Numbered from the stretch's first letter, positions 30,658-39,285 are shown. The stretch is DNA of 41,054 bases from Acetobacteraceae bacterium (GCA_947474705.1 CANJJS010000043.1:1-41054); one strand, 5' to 3'. Numbers and translations are program-made. The notes: generated by a model not told the origin, from the sequence alone.

Positions 30658-32081
30658 AAACGCGCGCCGGTGAACATCTCGTCGGCGATTTTCCGGTGCT
30701 GCCACTGGCCGTCGTTCAGGCTGCCTTTGTAGACGCCGTTTTCGACGACGATCTTGCCGCGGAGAACGGTCAGGCACGGCCAGGCCTCCATCTTGCGGCC
30801 TTCCCATGGGGTGTAATCGGCCTCGTGCAGGTCCGAGGCCGTGATGACCCGCTTGTCCTGGGGATCGAGCACGACGACATCCGCGTCCGCCCCGGCCGCC
30901 AGCGCGCCTTTGCGGGGATACAGGCCCATGATCTTCGCGGCGTTGGTCGAGACGAGATCGACGAATTGCGTCAGCGAATACCCGCGTTTGCCGACCATTT
31001 CCGTGTACATCAGTGACACCCGCGGCTCGACGCCCGCGTTGCCGCCGGTGGTGTCGTCGATGCGGGAGCCCTGCAACTTCTTCGCCAGCGTGCAGCAAAT
31101 TTCGTCCGTCGCGACGCAATTGATGGCGCCGTCCAACGTGCCGGCCCACAACTCCGCCTGATCCTCCGGCGATTTCAGCGAGGGGTAGGTGTGGTAAATC
31201 TGCCCGTTCGGGGTTTTATAGTCGGCGCTCGTTTTGAGCATGTATTGATGCAGCGATTCGCCGTAAATCGGCACGCCCTTGGCGCGGGCGTCGCGGATCG
31301 CCTGCACGCCGGTGCCGGCGGAGACATGCATCATATACAGCGCGGTGCCCGGGACCTTTTCGGCGAGACGCATGACGCGGCGGAACGAGACGTCCTCGGA
31401 CAGGGTGTTGTGCACTTCCGCCAGATGCTCGAACCCGGTCCGGCCTTCGCGGATCAGCTTCGCGTACATGTGCATAACGATGTCGTTGTCTTCAGAGTGG
31501 ATAACGCCCAGACCTTTATTGGCGGCGAGGACCTGGAAGATTTCCCAGATGTCGCCGAAATCGACCATCCGGCCCTTACGGCTGGGGGTGATGTCCGTGG
31601 TGAAGATTTTCACGGTCGGGAAACCGGCCTGAATCGCCTCGCCCACCTGTCCCGGCAGATCGACGGGCAACGCGCCTTCCACCATCAAATGTTGCGCGTA
31701 ATCGCAGGCGGTGTGGCCCTTCCAGTCGAGTTCCCGCTTTTCGATCGCGTCGCGGACATTGTCGCCCTGCGAGGCCCGCGTGAAATCGATCATCGTCGTC
31801 GTGCCGCCATGCACGGCGGCCTTGCTGACGACATCCGGCGGATCGGTCAGACCGGCGGTGCCGTCCGGGTTCGGCAAATGCCACTTGCAATGCACATGCG
31901 GATCGATGCCGCCGGGCATGACGATCTTGCCCGTGGCGTCGATCAGCCGTGCGCCCTCCGGCACCGGCAGCGCGCCTTTCGCGGTCATCGCGACGATCTT
32001 GCCGCCCGCGATCAGGATATCATGGGCGCCAACGCCCTGTGGGGTAACGACCGTGTCGCCGCGGATCACCAACTCGACCAT
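30654..32081 (-). CDS. Dihydropyrimidinase / D-hydantoinase family cyclic amidohydrolase
   Basis: 475 aa, standard length. It opens cyclic amide rings (dihydropyrimidines, 5-substituted hydantoins) to N-carbamoyl amino acids. The binuclear metal site is visible: H62-V-H64 (GGIDPHVHC), the carbamylated Lys K158 (FPTVKIFTTD), His in GVIHSED and MMHVSAGTG, and the Asp in VATDEICCT. The last is usually TDHCPF, so the loop is unusual and the substrate may not be a simple pyrimidine. The ribosome site ACGGAGG is strong. An M20 carbamoylase at 39286-40536 could process the product. Confidence 0.9.
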   Translation of the reverse strand: MVELVIRGDTVVTPQGVGAHDILIAGGKIVAMTAKGALPVPEGARLIDATGKIVMPGGIDPHVHCKWHLPNPDGTAGLTDPPDVVSKAAVHGGTTTMIDFTRASQGDNVRDAIEKRELDWKGHTACDYAQHLMVEGALPVDLPGQVGEAIQAGFPTVKIFTTDITPSRKGRMVDFGDIWEIFQVLAANKGLGVIHSEDNDIVMHMYAKLIREGRTGFEHLAEVHNTLSEDVSFRRVMRLAEKVPGTALYMMHVSAGTGVQAIRDARAKGVPIYGESLHQYMLKTSADYKTPNGQIYHTYPSLKSPEDQAELWAGTLDGAINCVATDEICCTLAKKLQGSRIDDTTGGNAGVEPRVSLMYTEMVGKRGYSLTQFVDLVSTNAAKIMGLYPRKGALAAGADADVVVLDPQDKRVITASDLHEADYTPWEGRKMEAWPCLTVLRGKIVVENGVYKGSLNDGQWQHRKIADEMFTGARL

Positions 32082-32166
32082 GTCACGCCTCCGTGTTTCG
32101 CCGGATCATCGGACGGGCGGGCGGCGGAGGCAAGATGCCGGGATCGTTGGACATAGGCCACGCGCG

Positions 32167-32736
32167 ATGTCTATGCTTCACGCCATGGACACGATTCTGG
32201 ATCGCCCCTGGACCGTCGAGAGCTTTCTCGCCTGGGAGGACAGGCAAGAGGGCAAGTATGAATTCGACGGGCGGGATATCGTCCCGATGACCGGCGGCAG
32301 TATCGCGCACCAGGACATCGTCTTCAATCTGCGAAGCCTCCTGGGCCGGCTTCTCGCCGGCCAGGCCTTCCGCGCCGTTCAGGAAATGCGGCTGCGGTGC
32401 GGCGTCAAAATCCGCTATCCCGATGTGCTGGTGTGCGCGGGCCGGCCCGATCAAACAACACGCACCCTGACCGATGCCGTCGCGGTGTTCGAGGTGTTGT
32501 CGGACGATACCGCCAAAACCGATCGCGTCGAAAAACTGGCGGATTACGCGACGGTGCCATCGATGCGGTGTTACGTGTTGCTCGAACAAACCGCCATGGC
32601 GGCCACTTTGTTCCGGCGCGAACCGGGCGGTCCTTGGACCGCCACCGCCCACACGGACGGCGAACTGGTCCTGCCCGGCCTGGATTTCGCGGTGTCGCTG
32701 GCGGATTTGTATCAGGGGTTGACGTTCCAGGGCTGA
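32167..32736 (+). CDS. Uma2 family (DUF820) putative nuclease-fold protein
   Basis: 189 aa. The pattern TVESFLAWEDRQEGKYEFDGRDIVPM, then the HQDIVFNLRSLL helix, then KIRYPDVLVCAG, then VFEVLSDDTAKTDRVEKLADYATVPS is diagnostic of Uma2/DUF820. These proteins have a PD-(D/E)XK nuclease fold, with the Asp of YPDVLV and the E-x-L in FEVLS as core residues. The physiological role is unknown; some are linked to mobile DNA. A later ATG at 32185 is an alternative start and neither has a clear ribosome site. It is divergent from the hydantoinase gene. Confidence 0.82.
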   Translation: MSMLHAMDTILDRPWTVESFLAWEDRQEGKYEFDGRDIVPMTGGSIAHQDIVFNLRSLLGRLLAGQAFRAVQEMRLRCGVKIRYPDVLVCAGRPDQTTRTLTDAVAVFEVLSDDTAKTDRVEKLADYATVPSMRCYVLLEQTAMAATLFRREPGGPWTATAHTDGELVLPGLDFAVSLADLYQGLTFQG

Positions 32737-32748
32737 AGCGGCGACGCT

Positions 32749-32773
32749 CCACCCCTTCCGTCGGAAGGGATGG
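32749..32773. terminator. Bidirectional hairpin between Uma2 and the PEP-CTERM gene
   Basis: CCCTTCC (32753-32759) pairs with GGAAGGG (32763-32769) around GTC, extended outside one mismatch by CCA/TGG. It lies between two converging genes, 12 bases after one stop and 16 beyond the other. Confidence 0.6.
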
Positions 32774-32789
32774 GCTGCCTTCAGACTTG

Positions 32790-33686
32790 TTACCGGCACG
32801 CGCGACGCCGCCGCACCGCCCCGATTCCGGCGAGGCCCATCCCCAACAGCGCCATGGAGGCGGGTTCGGGAACCGGAGCCTGTTGGGAAATCGTGACGAA
32901 CCCGTTGCCGCTCTGCGTGCCCGGCGTCATGACCGCGTTCGCGCCGATGTCGAACGAACCGCCGCCGCCGCTGCCGACAGACGGGCTATTGCTACCACCC
33001 GCACCGCCCGCGTAGCCGCCGCCTCCGCCGCCCCCGGCACCGCAGCAATAAAACGACCCCGCGCCACCACCACCGAATCCGCCGATGGCGTCGCCAAATC
33101 CGCCGCCGAGGCCGTGGGCGTAGCTCTGTCCGCCGTTTGCCGGGCCCGCATTGCCGCCGTCCGTGCTGAAGCCGCCTCCGCCGCCGGAGTTGTTAACGCT
33201 GGCTGCCCCACCATTCGATCCCGCCAGGGTCGCGCCGCCCGCGCCTCCAGCGGCGTTGCCAGTGCCGCCGCCGCCACCGGCAACGATAAAGGGATTACCG
33301 GTCGCGTGGTCCACCACGAAGGTCCCGCCGCCGCCGCCGCCGTGACGATTATTACCGCCCTGACCCACTGTGGCCCCAACGCCGCCCACCGCGATATCCA
33401 GGACTTCTCCGGCATAAAGGCTGAACGTCCCCAAGGCGGAACCCCCGAGGCCGCCGTTACCGCCGTTACCCCCGCCACCCTGGGCACCCGCCACGGAGAT
33501 ATCGTAGAGTCCGTCCGACGGCGCGGTGAAGGACGTAAACGCACCTGTATAACTGAACGCGATCGGGCTGGCGTTCGCCATCCCGGACGCGGCGAGGGCC
33601 AGAGCGATCGTGCCGGCGAACAAACGCGCTTTCCCGGCGCGAAGGGATCGAGAGGCGAGACTCGTCGGACACGTGAGATTTCGCAT
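32790..33686 (-). CDS. Glycine-rich PEP-CTERM surface protein
   Basis: 298 aa. A signal peptide ends about residue 40 (SGMANA-SP). Residues ~45-105 form a beta-rich head (FTAPSDGLYDISVAGAQGG, then GEVLDIAVGG). Residues ~105-265 are dominated by Gly-Gly repeats with a Cys pair in FYCCGAGG. The last ~27 residues are a PEP-CTERM sorting signal: VPEPASMALLGMGLAGIG followed by RRRR. Such proteins are cut and anchored or released by an exosortase of the EpsH type, which is not in this window, and often contribute to extracellular matrix. The glycine-rich portion should be partly disordered or form polyglycine helices. The start has GGAGCATAACC upstream. A short TCGAT-AGG-ATCGA palindrome lies ~60 bases before it. 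Confidence 0.88.
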   Translation of the reverse strand: MRNLTCPTSLASRSLRAGKARLFAGTIALALAASGMANASPIAFSYTGAFTSFTAPSDGLYDISVAGAQGGGGNGGNGGLGGSALGTFSLYAGEVLDIAVGGVGATVGQGGNNRHGGGGGGTFVVDHATGNPFIVAGGGGGTGNAAGGAGGATLAGSNGGAASVNNSGGGGGFSTDGGNAGPANGGQSYAHGLGGGFGDAIGGFGGGGAGSFYCCGAGGGGGGGYAGGAGGSNSPSVGSGGGGSFDIGANAVMTPGTQSGNGFVTISQQAPVPEPASMALLGMGLAGIGAVRRRRACR

Positions 33687-33824
33687 GGTTATGCTCCATT
33701 GAGATTCTGGTTGAACTGATTATCGAAACTCTGTTTATTTGGTCGATAGGATCGAAAGGCACACGCCAGGACGACACCGGGTGGCGCCTGGCCTTCTTGT
33801 CGACACCCCTTGGCCGGGCGCCGA

Positions 33825-34847
33825 TTACCCGCCGGCCACCTCCCGCGCCGGATCGACGCCCCCCTCCGGCGGATTGAACCGCGCGCGGTATTCCGACGGC
33901 GTCGCGGAAATCGCCCGCCCGAACGCCCGGTCCATCTGCCGGCGGGAGCCAAAGCCGCAGTCCCGCGCGATGCTTTCCACGGTCTCGGCGGTTTCCAACA
34001 GCGCCCGCCGCGCCGCCTCTATCCGAACCCCATCGACGAATTCCGCGGGGCTGGTGCCCAGTACGCTCTGGAACAACCGGCTCAGGGAGCGCGAGGACAG
34101 GCCGGCTTCCGCCGCCATCGCCTCCGCCCGCCAGTCCGCGCGCGGATTGGCGATCACGGCGTCCATGGCCTGGGATATGCGCTTGTCCCGCACGGCTTCG
34201 CGCGCGGTGACGCCCAGGGCGAACTGGCCCTGGCCGCCGGGACGGGTGCGGAAAACGACGTGGCGGCGCGCGACGGCCAGGGCGATCTCGGACCCGAAAT
34301 CGGCGTCGATCAACGCCAGTGCCAGGTCGATCCCGGCGGTGACGCCCGCCGAACTCCAGACGTTTCCATCCCGCACGAACAAGGCCTCGGCATCGACGGT
34401 CGCCGCGGGCCGGAACGCCCGCAATTTTTCCACCGCGCGCCAGTGCGTCGCGACCCGGCGCCCGTCCAGCACACCCGCCGCCGCCAGAAAAAACGCGCCC
34501 GCGCAAATCGAAACGATCCGCGCGTTTGTCTGGCTCGCGGCCCGGACCACCGCGATCAGGCCGCGCAACCCGGGCACCGCCGCGATCCCGCCGTCGCCGC
34601 CCGCGACCATGACGGTGTCATCGCTGTTCCAGATGCGGCCGGCCAGCGCGGAGAACGCGATATCCGCGATAAGCCATAATCCGGAAGAGGTTTCGAACGG
34701 CCCGGCGTCCGGCGCCGCGATGGTCAGCCGGTAGGCCGGGCGGCCGAGTTCCACGTTGGCGCCCGCCAGCATTTGCAACGGCCCGGCGATGTCCAAAATC
34801 TGGCAACCGGGAAACGCGAGCATCGTGACGTCGTGGTTTACGGTCAT
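33825..34847 (-). CDS. GlxA-type transcriptional regulator (DJ-1/PfpI domain plus AraC helix-turn-helix)
   Basis: 340 aa. Residues ~5-180 are a DJ-1/PfpI-like domain (MLAFPGCQILDIAGPLQML; nucleophile-elbow Cys in VSICAGAFFLAAAG). Residues ~225-330 are an AraC DNA-binding domain with two helix-turn-helix units (LSSRSLSRLFQSVLGTSPAEFV and ESIARDCGFGSRRQMDRAF). In this family the first domain senses a small molecule and is not a protease. The divergent FAD oxidoreductase gene is a natural target, by analogy with GlxA-type control of amine catabolism genes. The frame extends upstream to 35201; I chose the ATG at 34847, which starts the PfpI domain. Confidence 0.88.
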   Translation of the reverse strand: MTVNHDVTMLAFPGCQILDIAGPLQMLAGANVELGRPAYRLTIAAPDAGPFETSSGLWLIADIAFSALAGRIWNSDDTVMVAGGDGGIAAVPGLRGLIAVVRAASQTNARIVSICAGAFFLAAAGVLDGRRVATHWRAVEKLRAFRPAATVDAEALFVRDGNVWSSAGVTAGIDLALALIDADFGSEIALAVARRHVVFRTRPGGQGQFALGVTAREAVRDKRISQAMDAVIANPRADWRAEAMAAEAGLSSRSLSRLFQSVLGTSPAEFVDGVRIEAARRALLETAETVESIARDCGFGSRRQMDRAFGRAISATPSEYRARFNPPEGGVDPAREVAGG

Positions 34848-34993
34848 GCGCGATGCTACGAGCCGCGCGGGTGTTAAGACAGGCCAATCATAGGACGATT
34901 TCGGCCAACATTCCTTTATTTTAAAGACAAAGATCGAAATGCGCCATCGGGCGCCATCGGCGCGGCCGGCGTTCGGAGTATCATGGATTTGCA
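34848..34993. promoter_or_regulatory. Divergent promoter region between the GlxA-type regulator and the oxidoreductase
   Basis: An A/T-rich island at 34908-34936 (CATTCCTTTATTTTAAAGAC and following) stands out in GC-rich DNA and probably holds one or both promoters. Immediately downstream is a tandem direct repeat of GCGCCATCGG (34939-34948 and 34950-34959, one base between), which could be a site for the AraC-type regulator. No operator of known type is recognised. Confidence 0.4.
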
Positions 34994-35146
34994 ATGAAAC
35001 CGCTTTTCCCGGAGTCGCCATGGCGTCGTCATGGATACGAGGCCGGTTTCGAGCCGTTCTGTATTCCCAACCATACCGGCACGGCTTTCGCGATGGTCGT
35101 CGAAGTCCTACGATGGCACCCCGGTTCTGGCGCGGCGACCTGGTGA
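34994..35146 (+). CDS. Candidate 50-aa small protein upstream of the oxidoreductase
   Basis: An ATG at 34994 opens a 50-codon frame ending TGA at 35144-35146. The product starts MKPLFPESPWRR and contains CIPNHTG and VVEVLRWHPGSG. It has no membrane segment. Its stop is followed directly by AAGG, which serves the TTG start of the next gene, so it could be a coupled leader ORF. Evidence is limited to the open frame, position and spacing. I do not recognise it, and it may be chance. Confidence 0.3.
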   Translation: MKPLFPESPWRRHGYEAGFEPFCIPNHTGTAFAMVVEVLRWHPGSGAATW

Positions 35147-35157
35147 AAGGCACGAAT

Positions 35158-36273
35158 TTGTCCTCCAACACCTTCGACATCGCCGTCATCGGCGCCGGCA
35201 TGGCGGGCGCGTCGTGCGCCGCCTTTCTTTCGGAAACAAAACGCGTCGTGCTGATCGAGGCGGAGGACGCCCCAGGCTACCACACCACCGGCCGTTCCGC
35301 CGCGCTTTGGACCGAGAATTATGGCCCGCCCGACGTTCGCATTTTGACGCGCCTGTCCCGGTCCTTCTTCGAACAACCGCCACCGGGTTTCGCCACCGTG
35401 CCCCTGCTCCGCCGCCGGCCCGTGTTGTTTTTGGCGACGGCGGCCCAACTGCCGGAACTCGACGCCGCGCTGGCGGCGGGCGCCGGTCTACGCCGCGTCT
35501 CGCCCGTGGAGGCGCGCGCGATGCTGCCCGCCCTGCGTCCGAATTACGCCACCGGGGCGGCGGTCGAGGACGAGGCGTTCGACATGGACGTCGGCGCGAT
35601 TCACCAGGGGTTCCTGCGCCAGCTCCAATCCCGGGGCGGCGTGCTCGCCCTTCGCCATCGCGCCGGACGAATGTCCTGTGGCGGTGATGCCTGGCGGATC
35701 GAAACCTCCTCCGGCGCGATTTTCCAGGCGGGTATCGTCGTCAACGCCGCCGGTGCCTGGGGGGACGAGGTCGCGATCCAGGCCGGAATCGCACCGCTGG
35801 GGCTGGTGCCCAAACGCCGCACCGCCGCCATCGTTCACCCGGAACCCTGGGATGCCGAGAACTGGCCGATGACCCTGGATATCGCCGAGGACTGGTACGC
35901 CCGCCCGGAAGCCCGCACCCGCCTCATGGTCTCGCCCGCCGACGAAACCCCGGTTCACCCGCACGACGTCCAGCCCGAGGAAATCGACATCGCCACCGGC
36001 ATCGACCGCATGCAACGCGCCCTCGACATCCAAATCCGCCGCGTCGAACACGCCTGGGCCGGACTCCGGACCTTCACCCCGGACGGGAGCCTGGCCTTCG
36101 GCTGGGAACCGTCGTGCGAGAGGTTCTTTTGGTGTGTGGGCCAAGGTGGTTACGGCATCCAAACCGCCCCCGCCGCGGGATGCCTCACCGCCGATCTGGT
36201 GCTGGGACGCGATCCCGGCGAGGCGGCTGCCGCGGTGAGCCAGGTGGATCCGGGCCGGTTTCGGGCGCGGTAG
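35158..36273 (+). CDS. FAD-dependent oxidoreductase, DAO (amine/amino-acid oxidase) family
   Basis: About 371 aa. The Rossmann dinucleotide site is at the extreme N-terminus: FDIAVIGAGMAGASCAAFL, then VVLIEAEDAPGYHTTGRSAA, the hallmark of the D-amino-acid oxidase/sarcosine oxidase superfamily. VVNAAGAWGDEVA is the second FAD contact, and the C-terminal WCVGQGGYGIQTAPAAG closes the flavin site. It oxidises a C-N or C-O bond of a small metabolite, and its DAO-like relatives are D-arginine-dehydrogenase-like. I chose the TTG at 35158: AAAGG stands seven bases upstream and the N-terminus is then typical. An ATG at 35113 would add 15 residues but has no ribosome site. It is divergent from the GlxA-type regulator. 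Confidence 0.85.
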   Translation: MSSNTFDIAVIGAGMAGASCAAFLSETKRVVLIEAEDAPGYHTTGRSAALWTENYGPPDVRILTRLSRSFFEQPPPGFATVPLLRRRPVLFLATAAQLPELDAALAAGAGLRRVSPVEARAMLPALRPNYATGAAVEDEAFDMDVGAIHQGFLRQLQSRGGVLALRHRAGRMSCGGDAWRIETSSGAIFQAGIVVNAAGAWGDEVAIQAGIAPLGLVPKRRTAAIVHPEPWDAENWPMTLDIAEDWYARPEARTRLMVSPADETPVHPHDVQPEEIDIATGIDRMQRALDIQIRRVEHAWAGLRTFTPDGSLAFGWEPSCERFFWCVGQGGYGIQTAPAAGCLTADLVLGRDPGEAAAAVSQVDPGRFRAR

Positions 36274-36329
36274 CCGGACGGGCGCGGGGCCTGTAACCTC
36301 GGGCGATCGGCAACAAGAGGAAACCGGCC

Positions 36330-37271
36330 ATGTGGGAACCATCCACCCGTTACCCCGATCCATCCGTTCAGGTTCTGGACCCCGCCTTCAACGCGCTGCG
36401 CCTGCCTTTGGCCTCGGTGGAGCGGTTGTATACCGGCTGCCGCTGGTCCGAAGGGCCGGTGTGGTTTGGCGACGGGCGGTATGTGTTGTGGAGCGACATT
36501 CCCAACGACCGCATCTTGAAATGGGAAGAAGAAACCGGTGCGGTCAGCGTCTTCCGGAAATCCTCGAATAACGCGAACGGCAATACCCGCGACCGGCAGG
36601 GCCGTTTGGTGACCTGCGAGCATCGCGGGCGCCGCGTCACCCGGACGGAATACGACGGCACCATCACGGTTCTCGCGGACTCCTATCAGGGCAAGAAGCT
36701 GAACTCGCCGAACGATGTGGTGGTGAAGTCGGACGGCTCGGTTTGGTTCACCGATCCGGCGTTCGGGCTGCTGGGGTATTACGAAGGCGAAATGCACCCC
36801 CAGGAACTTCCGATGTGCGTGTATCGCATCGACGGGCAGACGGGCGAGCTGACGATGGTGGCGGACGATGTGGAAGGGCCGAACGGGCTCGCGTTCTCGC
36901 CCGATGAATCAATCCTTTACGTGGTGGCGTCGCGCGCCATGCCGCGACGGATGATCCGCGCGTTCGATGTCGTGGGCGGGACGCGCCTGACGAAAAACCG
37001 GGTGTTTATCGACGCGGGGCCGGGGGGATCTCCGGATGGGTTCCGGGTGGATATCCACGGCAATTTGTGGTGCGGCTGGGGTATGGGCGACCCGTCGCTG
37101 GATGGGGTGCGGATTTTCAATTCCGCCGGGCATCCGATCGGACATATCGCGTTGCCGGAACGGTCGGCCAATGTGTGCTTCGGCGGGCGCTGGCGCAACC
37201 GGCTGTTCATGGCGGCCAGCCACGGGCTTTACTCGCTGTATGTGAACACCCAGGGCGCCGCGGGCGGCTGA
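36330..37271 (+). CDS. SMP-30/gluconolactonase family lactonase
   Basis: 313 aa forming a six-bladed beta-propeller. Metal ligands of the family are visible: Glu in CRWSEGPVWF, Asn in LNSPNDVVVKSDGSVWFTDP, Asn in EGPNGLAFSPDES, and Asp in GSPDGFRVDIHGNLWC. Family enzymes hydrolyse sugar-acid lactones such as gluconolactone. The EGEMHP insert in the second blade is typical of the bacterial subgroup. There is no signal peptide, so it acts in the cytosol. AAGAGGAAACCGGCC supports the start. It follows the FAD oxidoreductase by 56 bases on the same strand and may share its transcript, so an oxidase–lactonase pair is conceivable. Confidence 0.9.
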   Translation: MWEPSTRYPDPSVQVLDPAFNALRLPLASVERLYTGCRWSEGPVWFGDGRYVLWSDIPNDRILKWEEETGAVSVFRKSSNNANGNTRDRQGRLVTCEHRGRRVTRTEYDGTITVLADSYQGKKLNSPNDVVVKSDGSVWFTDPAFGLLGYYEGEMHPQELPMCVYRIDGQTGELTMVADDVEGPNGLAFSPDESILYVVASRAMPRRMIRAFDVVGGTRLTKNRVFIDAGPGGSPDGFRVDIHGNLWCGWGMGDPSLDGVRIFNSAGHPIGHIALPERSANVCFGGRWRNRLFMAASHGLYSLYVNTQGAAGG

Positions 37272-37284
37272 GCCCCCCGCGTTT

Positions 37285-37309
37285 CCCGGCGCTGGGCTTC
37301 AGCGCCGGG
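37285..37309. terminator. Bidirectional hairpin terminator between the SMP-30 gene and dedA
   Basis: CCCGGCGCTG (37285-37294) pairs perfectly with CAGCGCCGGG (37300-37309) around GGCTT. It overlaps the stop codon of the DedA gene on the minus strand and follows the lactonase stop by 13 bases on the plus strand. Confidence 0.65.
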
Positions 37310-37952
37310 GCGCGAGCAGGATCGGCGCCAGGCGTTTATGCGCGAGCCACACCAACGCGCCGCAAGCGAGCACGCCCGCCCCAAGCCAGGTCGCCGATTC
37401 CCAGTCTCCCGCGCGGATACGGTCCACCGACAATCCCGCGAGTTGCGACGGCACCACATGCGCGGGCGCCCAGATGAAGGCGGAGGTCACGTTCGCGACC
37501 AGGAATTTCTTGCGCGACATGCCCGCGACGCCCGCGACCAGTGGGACGGTGGAGCGGAGCACGGGAATAAAGCGGCAAAGCGCGACGCTGTAGGAGCCAT
37601 ACCGTTCGAAGAAACGATCCGCGCTGGCCATGATTTCCGGACGGCGGGCGAGAAAGCGCCAGCCGCGGATCGAATCCCGGTACCGGAAACCAACCCAGTA
37701 CGACAGAAAATCGCCGATCACGGCGCCAATAATCGCCAATATCACGAACGGCATCATGGGCTGGCCCGCGGCTGCGGCCGCGCCGGCGACGCCCATGACG
37801 ATGACCGTCCCCGGGATGATCGTTCCAACGATCGCCACGGCCTCGATGATCGCCGCGAGAAACGCGACGGCCAAAGCCCAGTCGGGGTGCTGCGCCACCA
37901 AAGCGATGGCGTGAGACATCCAGCTGGAAAAATCGTTGATCCAGTCCCACAT
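37299..37952 (-). CDS. DedA family inner-membrane protein
   Basis: 217 aa with four to five predicted membrane segments. The DedA/VTT signatures are clear: EAVAIVGTIIPGTVIVMGVAG near residue 36, GDFLSYWVGFRYRD near 80, and the FxxRFIPxxRSTVPLVAG block (ALCRFIPVLRSTVPLVAG) near 125. DedA proteins act in the inner membrane. Recent work links the family to polyprenyl-phosphate or phosphatidyl-lipid flipping and proton-motive-force balance; which substrate applies here is unknown. The frame continues upstream to 38159, but the ATG at 37952 gives the normal N-terminus. The 228 bases between it and the next gene hold no gene that I can support. Confidence 0.88.
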   Translation of the reverse strand: MWDWINDFSSWMSHAIALVAQHPDWALAVAFLAAIIEAVAIVGTIIPGTVIVMGVAGAAAAAGQPMMPFVILAIIGAVIGDFLSYWVGFRYRDSIRGWRFLARRPEIMASADRFFERYGSYSVALCRFIPVLRSTVPLVAGVAGMSRKKFLVANVTSAFIWAPAHVVPSQLAGLSVDRIRAGDWESATWLGAGVLACGALVWLAHKRLAPILLAPRR

Positions 37953-38180
37953 CGGCGTGCTTCGGCGGCTCCCTGGCGTCTCTTTGTTCAGGCGAGGATA
38001 GGGTAACAGTTTGTAAATGGGAAGCGTCTTTCCCCCAGATTGCAATATGGCCATGAGGGCGGAATTTTCCGCGCCGGCGTCCCATCCGTCGCGAGAATCG
38101 CCGCGCCGTCCGGGTTGGCTTAACCGGCCGCGACGCCCGAACGGCCAAGGGAGATCCAAGACCAGGCGGCGCGGCTCATG

Positions 38181-39179
38181 TCAATCTCCGGGCTCGCCAT
38201 GGACCAGCGGCAAATACAATTCCTTCCAGTCCGCCGGTTCCGCCGCGATCATCCCCGCGCGCTTCAAAAAACGCGCCATGACCAATGTCCCGTGCGGCGC
38301 GACATCCCAGGTCGTGCCTGGCAGTTTAATCATCGCCTCGATATCCTCGACCGCCGTGCGCTCCCCCGAGATTTGCAAATACGCCTGGGCGGCACGGCGG
38401 GGATCGGCATTGATCAGCGCCACGGACCGGCGCAGCGCCTCGTACAGCGCCGCGACGGTCTTTGGATTTTCCTCGGCGAAGCGCGTGGTCAGATAGACGG
38501 TGCCATTCGACACAGCGCCTCCGGCGATTTCCTCTGACGTCGTCACGATGTGAATGTCCGGCCGCTTCAACTCCAGTTGCAGGTAAGGCGGCACGCTGAA
38601 ATGGGCGTTGATCTCGGTGTTTCCCATCAGCGCCGCCATCGCGTCGGGATGGCCGCGGGTCACGGTGATCGCGTCGAAACGATCCCGCTGCTCCGGGCCG
38701 AACAGTTTTTCGGCCGCCATCGCCAGGAAAATCGCCTGCACGGAGGTTTTGACGCCCGGCGTCGCGATCCTGTCCTTGTCCGTGAAATCCGCGAGGGTCT
38801 TCACGTTGGGATTGCGGGAAACAAGCGCGATGCGGATCGTTCCGTAAGACGCGAGGCCGCGCACCGCGAAACGTCCTTTGCCCTTGGCCCATAACGCGAG
38901 GAAGGATGGAATCCCGGTCGCGGCCACGTCGAGCGAGTTCGACAACAGCCCATCGTTCATCGCCGCGCCGCCGGAATGGATCGCATACGTGACTTTTGGC
39001 GGCGGAAGACCTTTCTCGGCGGCCACGGTCTCAACCAGGCGTTCGTGTTCGATCACGGCCCAAGGGAGGTAGGTCAGGCCGCGCTGGACACCGAGCCGTA
39101 GTTCGGCGGTTTCGGCCAAAGCGAACCGGCATGGCACCAGGATCGACAGGCTCAGCAGCAATAAGCAGCGGAGAATCAC
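38181..39179 (-). CDS. ABC transporter substrate-binding protein, NMT1/TauA-like (sulfonate/nitrate/thiamine-precursor type)
   Basis: 332 aa from a GTG start at 39177-39179, with AAAGGA upstream. The signal peptide ends about residue 22 (CRFALA-ETA). The mature protein matches the SsuA/TauA/NMT1 group: LRLGVQRGLTYLPWAVIEHERL, IHSGGAAMNDGLLSNSLDVAATG, VKTSVQAIFLAMAAEK, and the AALMGNTEINAHFSVPPYLQ segment. The ligand could be a sulfonate, nitrate, a pyrimidine or an aromatic. No permease or ATPase genes lie beside it. It is not in an operon with the carbamoylase, since 106 bases separate them. Confidence 0.85.
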   Translation of the reverse strand: MILRCLLLLSLSILVPCRFALAETAELRLGVQRGLTYLPWAVIEHERLVETVAAEKGLPPPKVTYAIHSGGAAMNDGLLSNSLDVAATGIPSFLALWAKGKGRFAVRGLASYGTIRIALVSRNPNVKTLADFTDKDRIATPGVKTSVQAIFLAMAAEKLFGPEQRDRFDAITVTRGHPDAMAALMGNTEINAHFSVPPYLQLELKRPDIHIVTTSEEIAGGAVSNGTVYLTTRFAEENPKTVAALYEALRRSVALINADPRRAAQAYLQISGERTAVEDIEAMIKLPGTTWDVAPHGTLVMARFLKRAGMIAAEPADWKELYLPLVHGEPGD

Positions 39180-39285
39180 GCGCGTTCCTTTCGTCCTGAC
39201 GAGGATAACCGGGCTCCTGAGCGCGGCGGGGGATTTCGCGACGATGGTCTGGCGGCCGTCAAGCCCTCGGTTCGGGCCGCGCGGG

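Noticed and set aside
33230-33360. CRISPR-like or tandem DNA repeat in the glycine-rich gene
   Set aside because: The repetition is of GCC/GGC codons encoding polyglycine; units are irregular and lack spacers.
38027-38180. Possible gene or terminator between dedA and the NMT1-type gene
   Set aside because: A 9-bp imperfect stem (CCGTCCGGG/CCCGAACGG) has a 21-base loop and no T-tract; frames here have no start with a ribosome site. Nothing firm to annotate.
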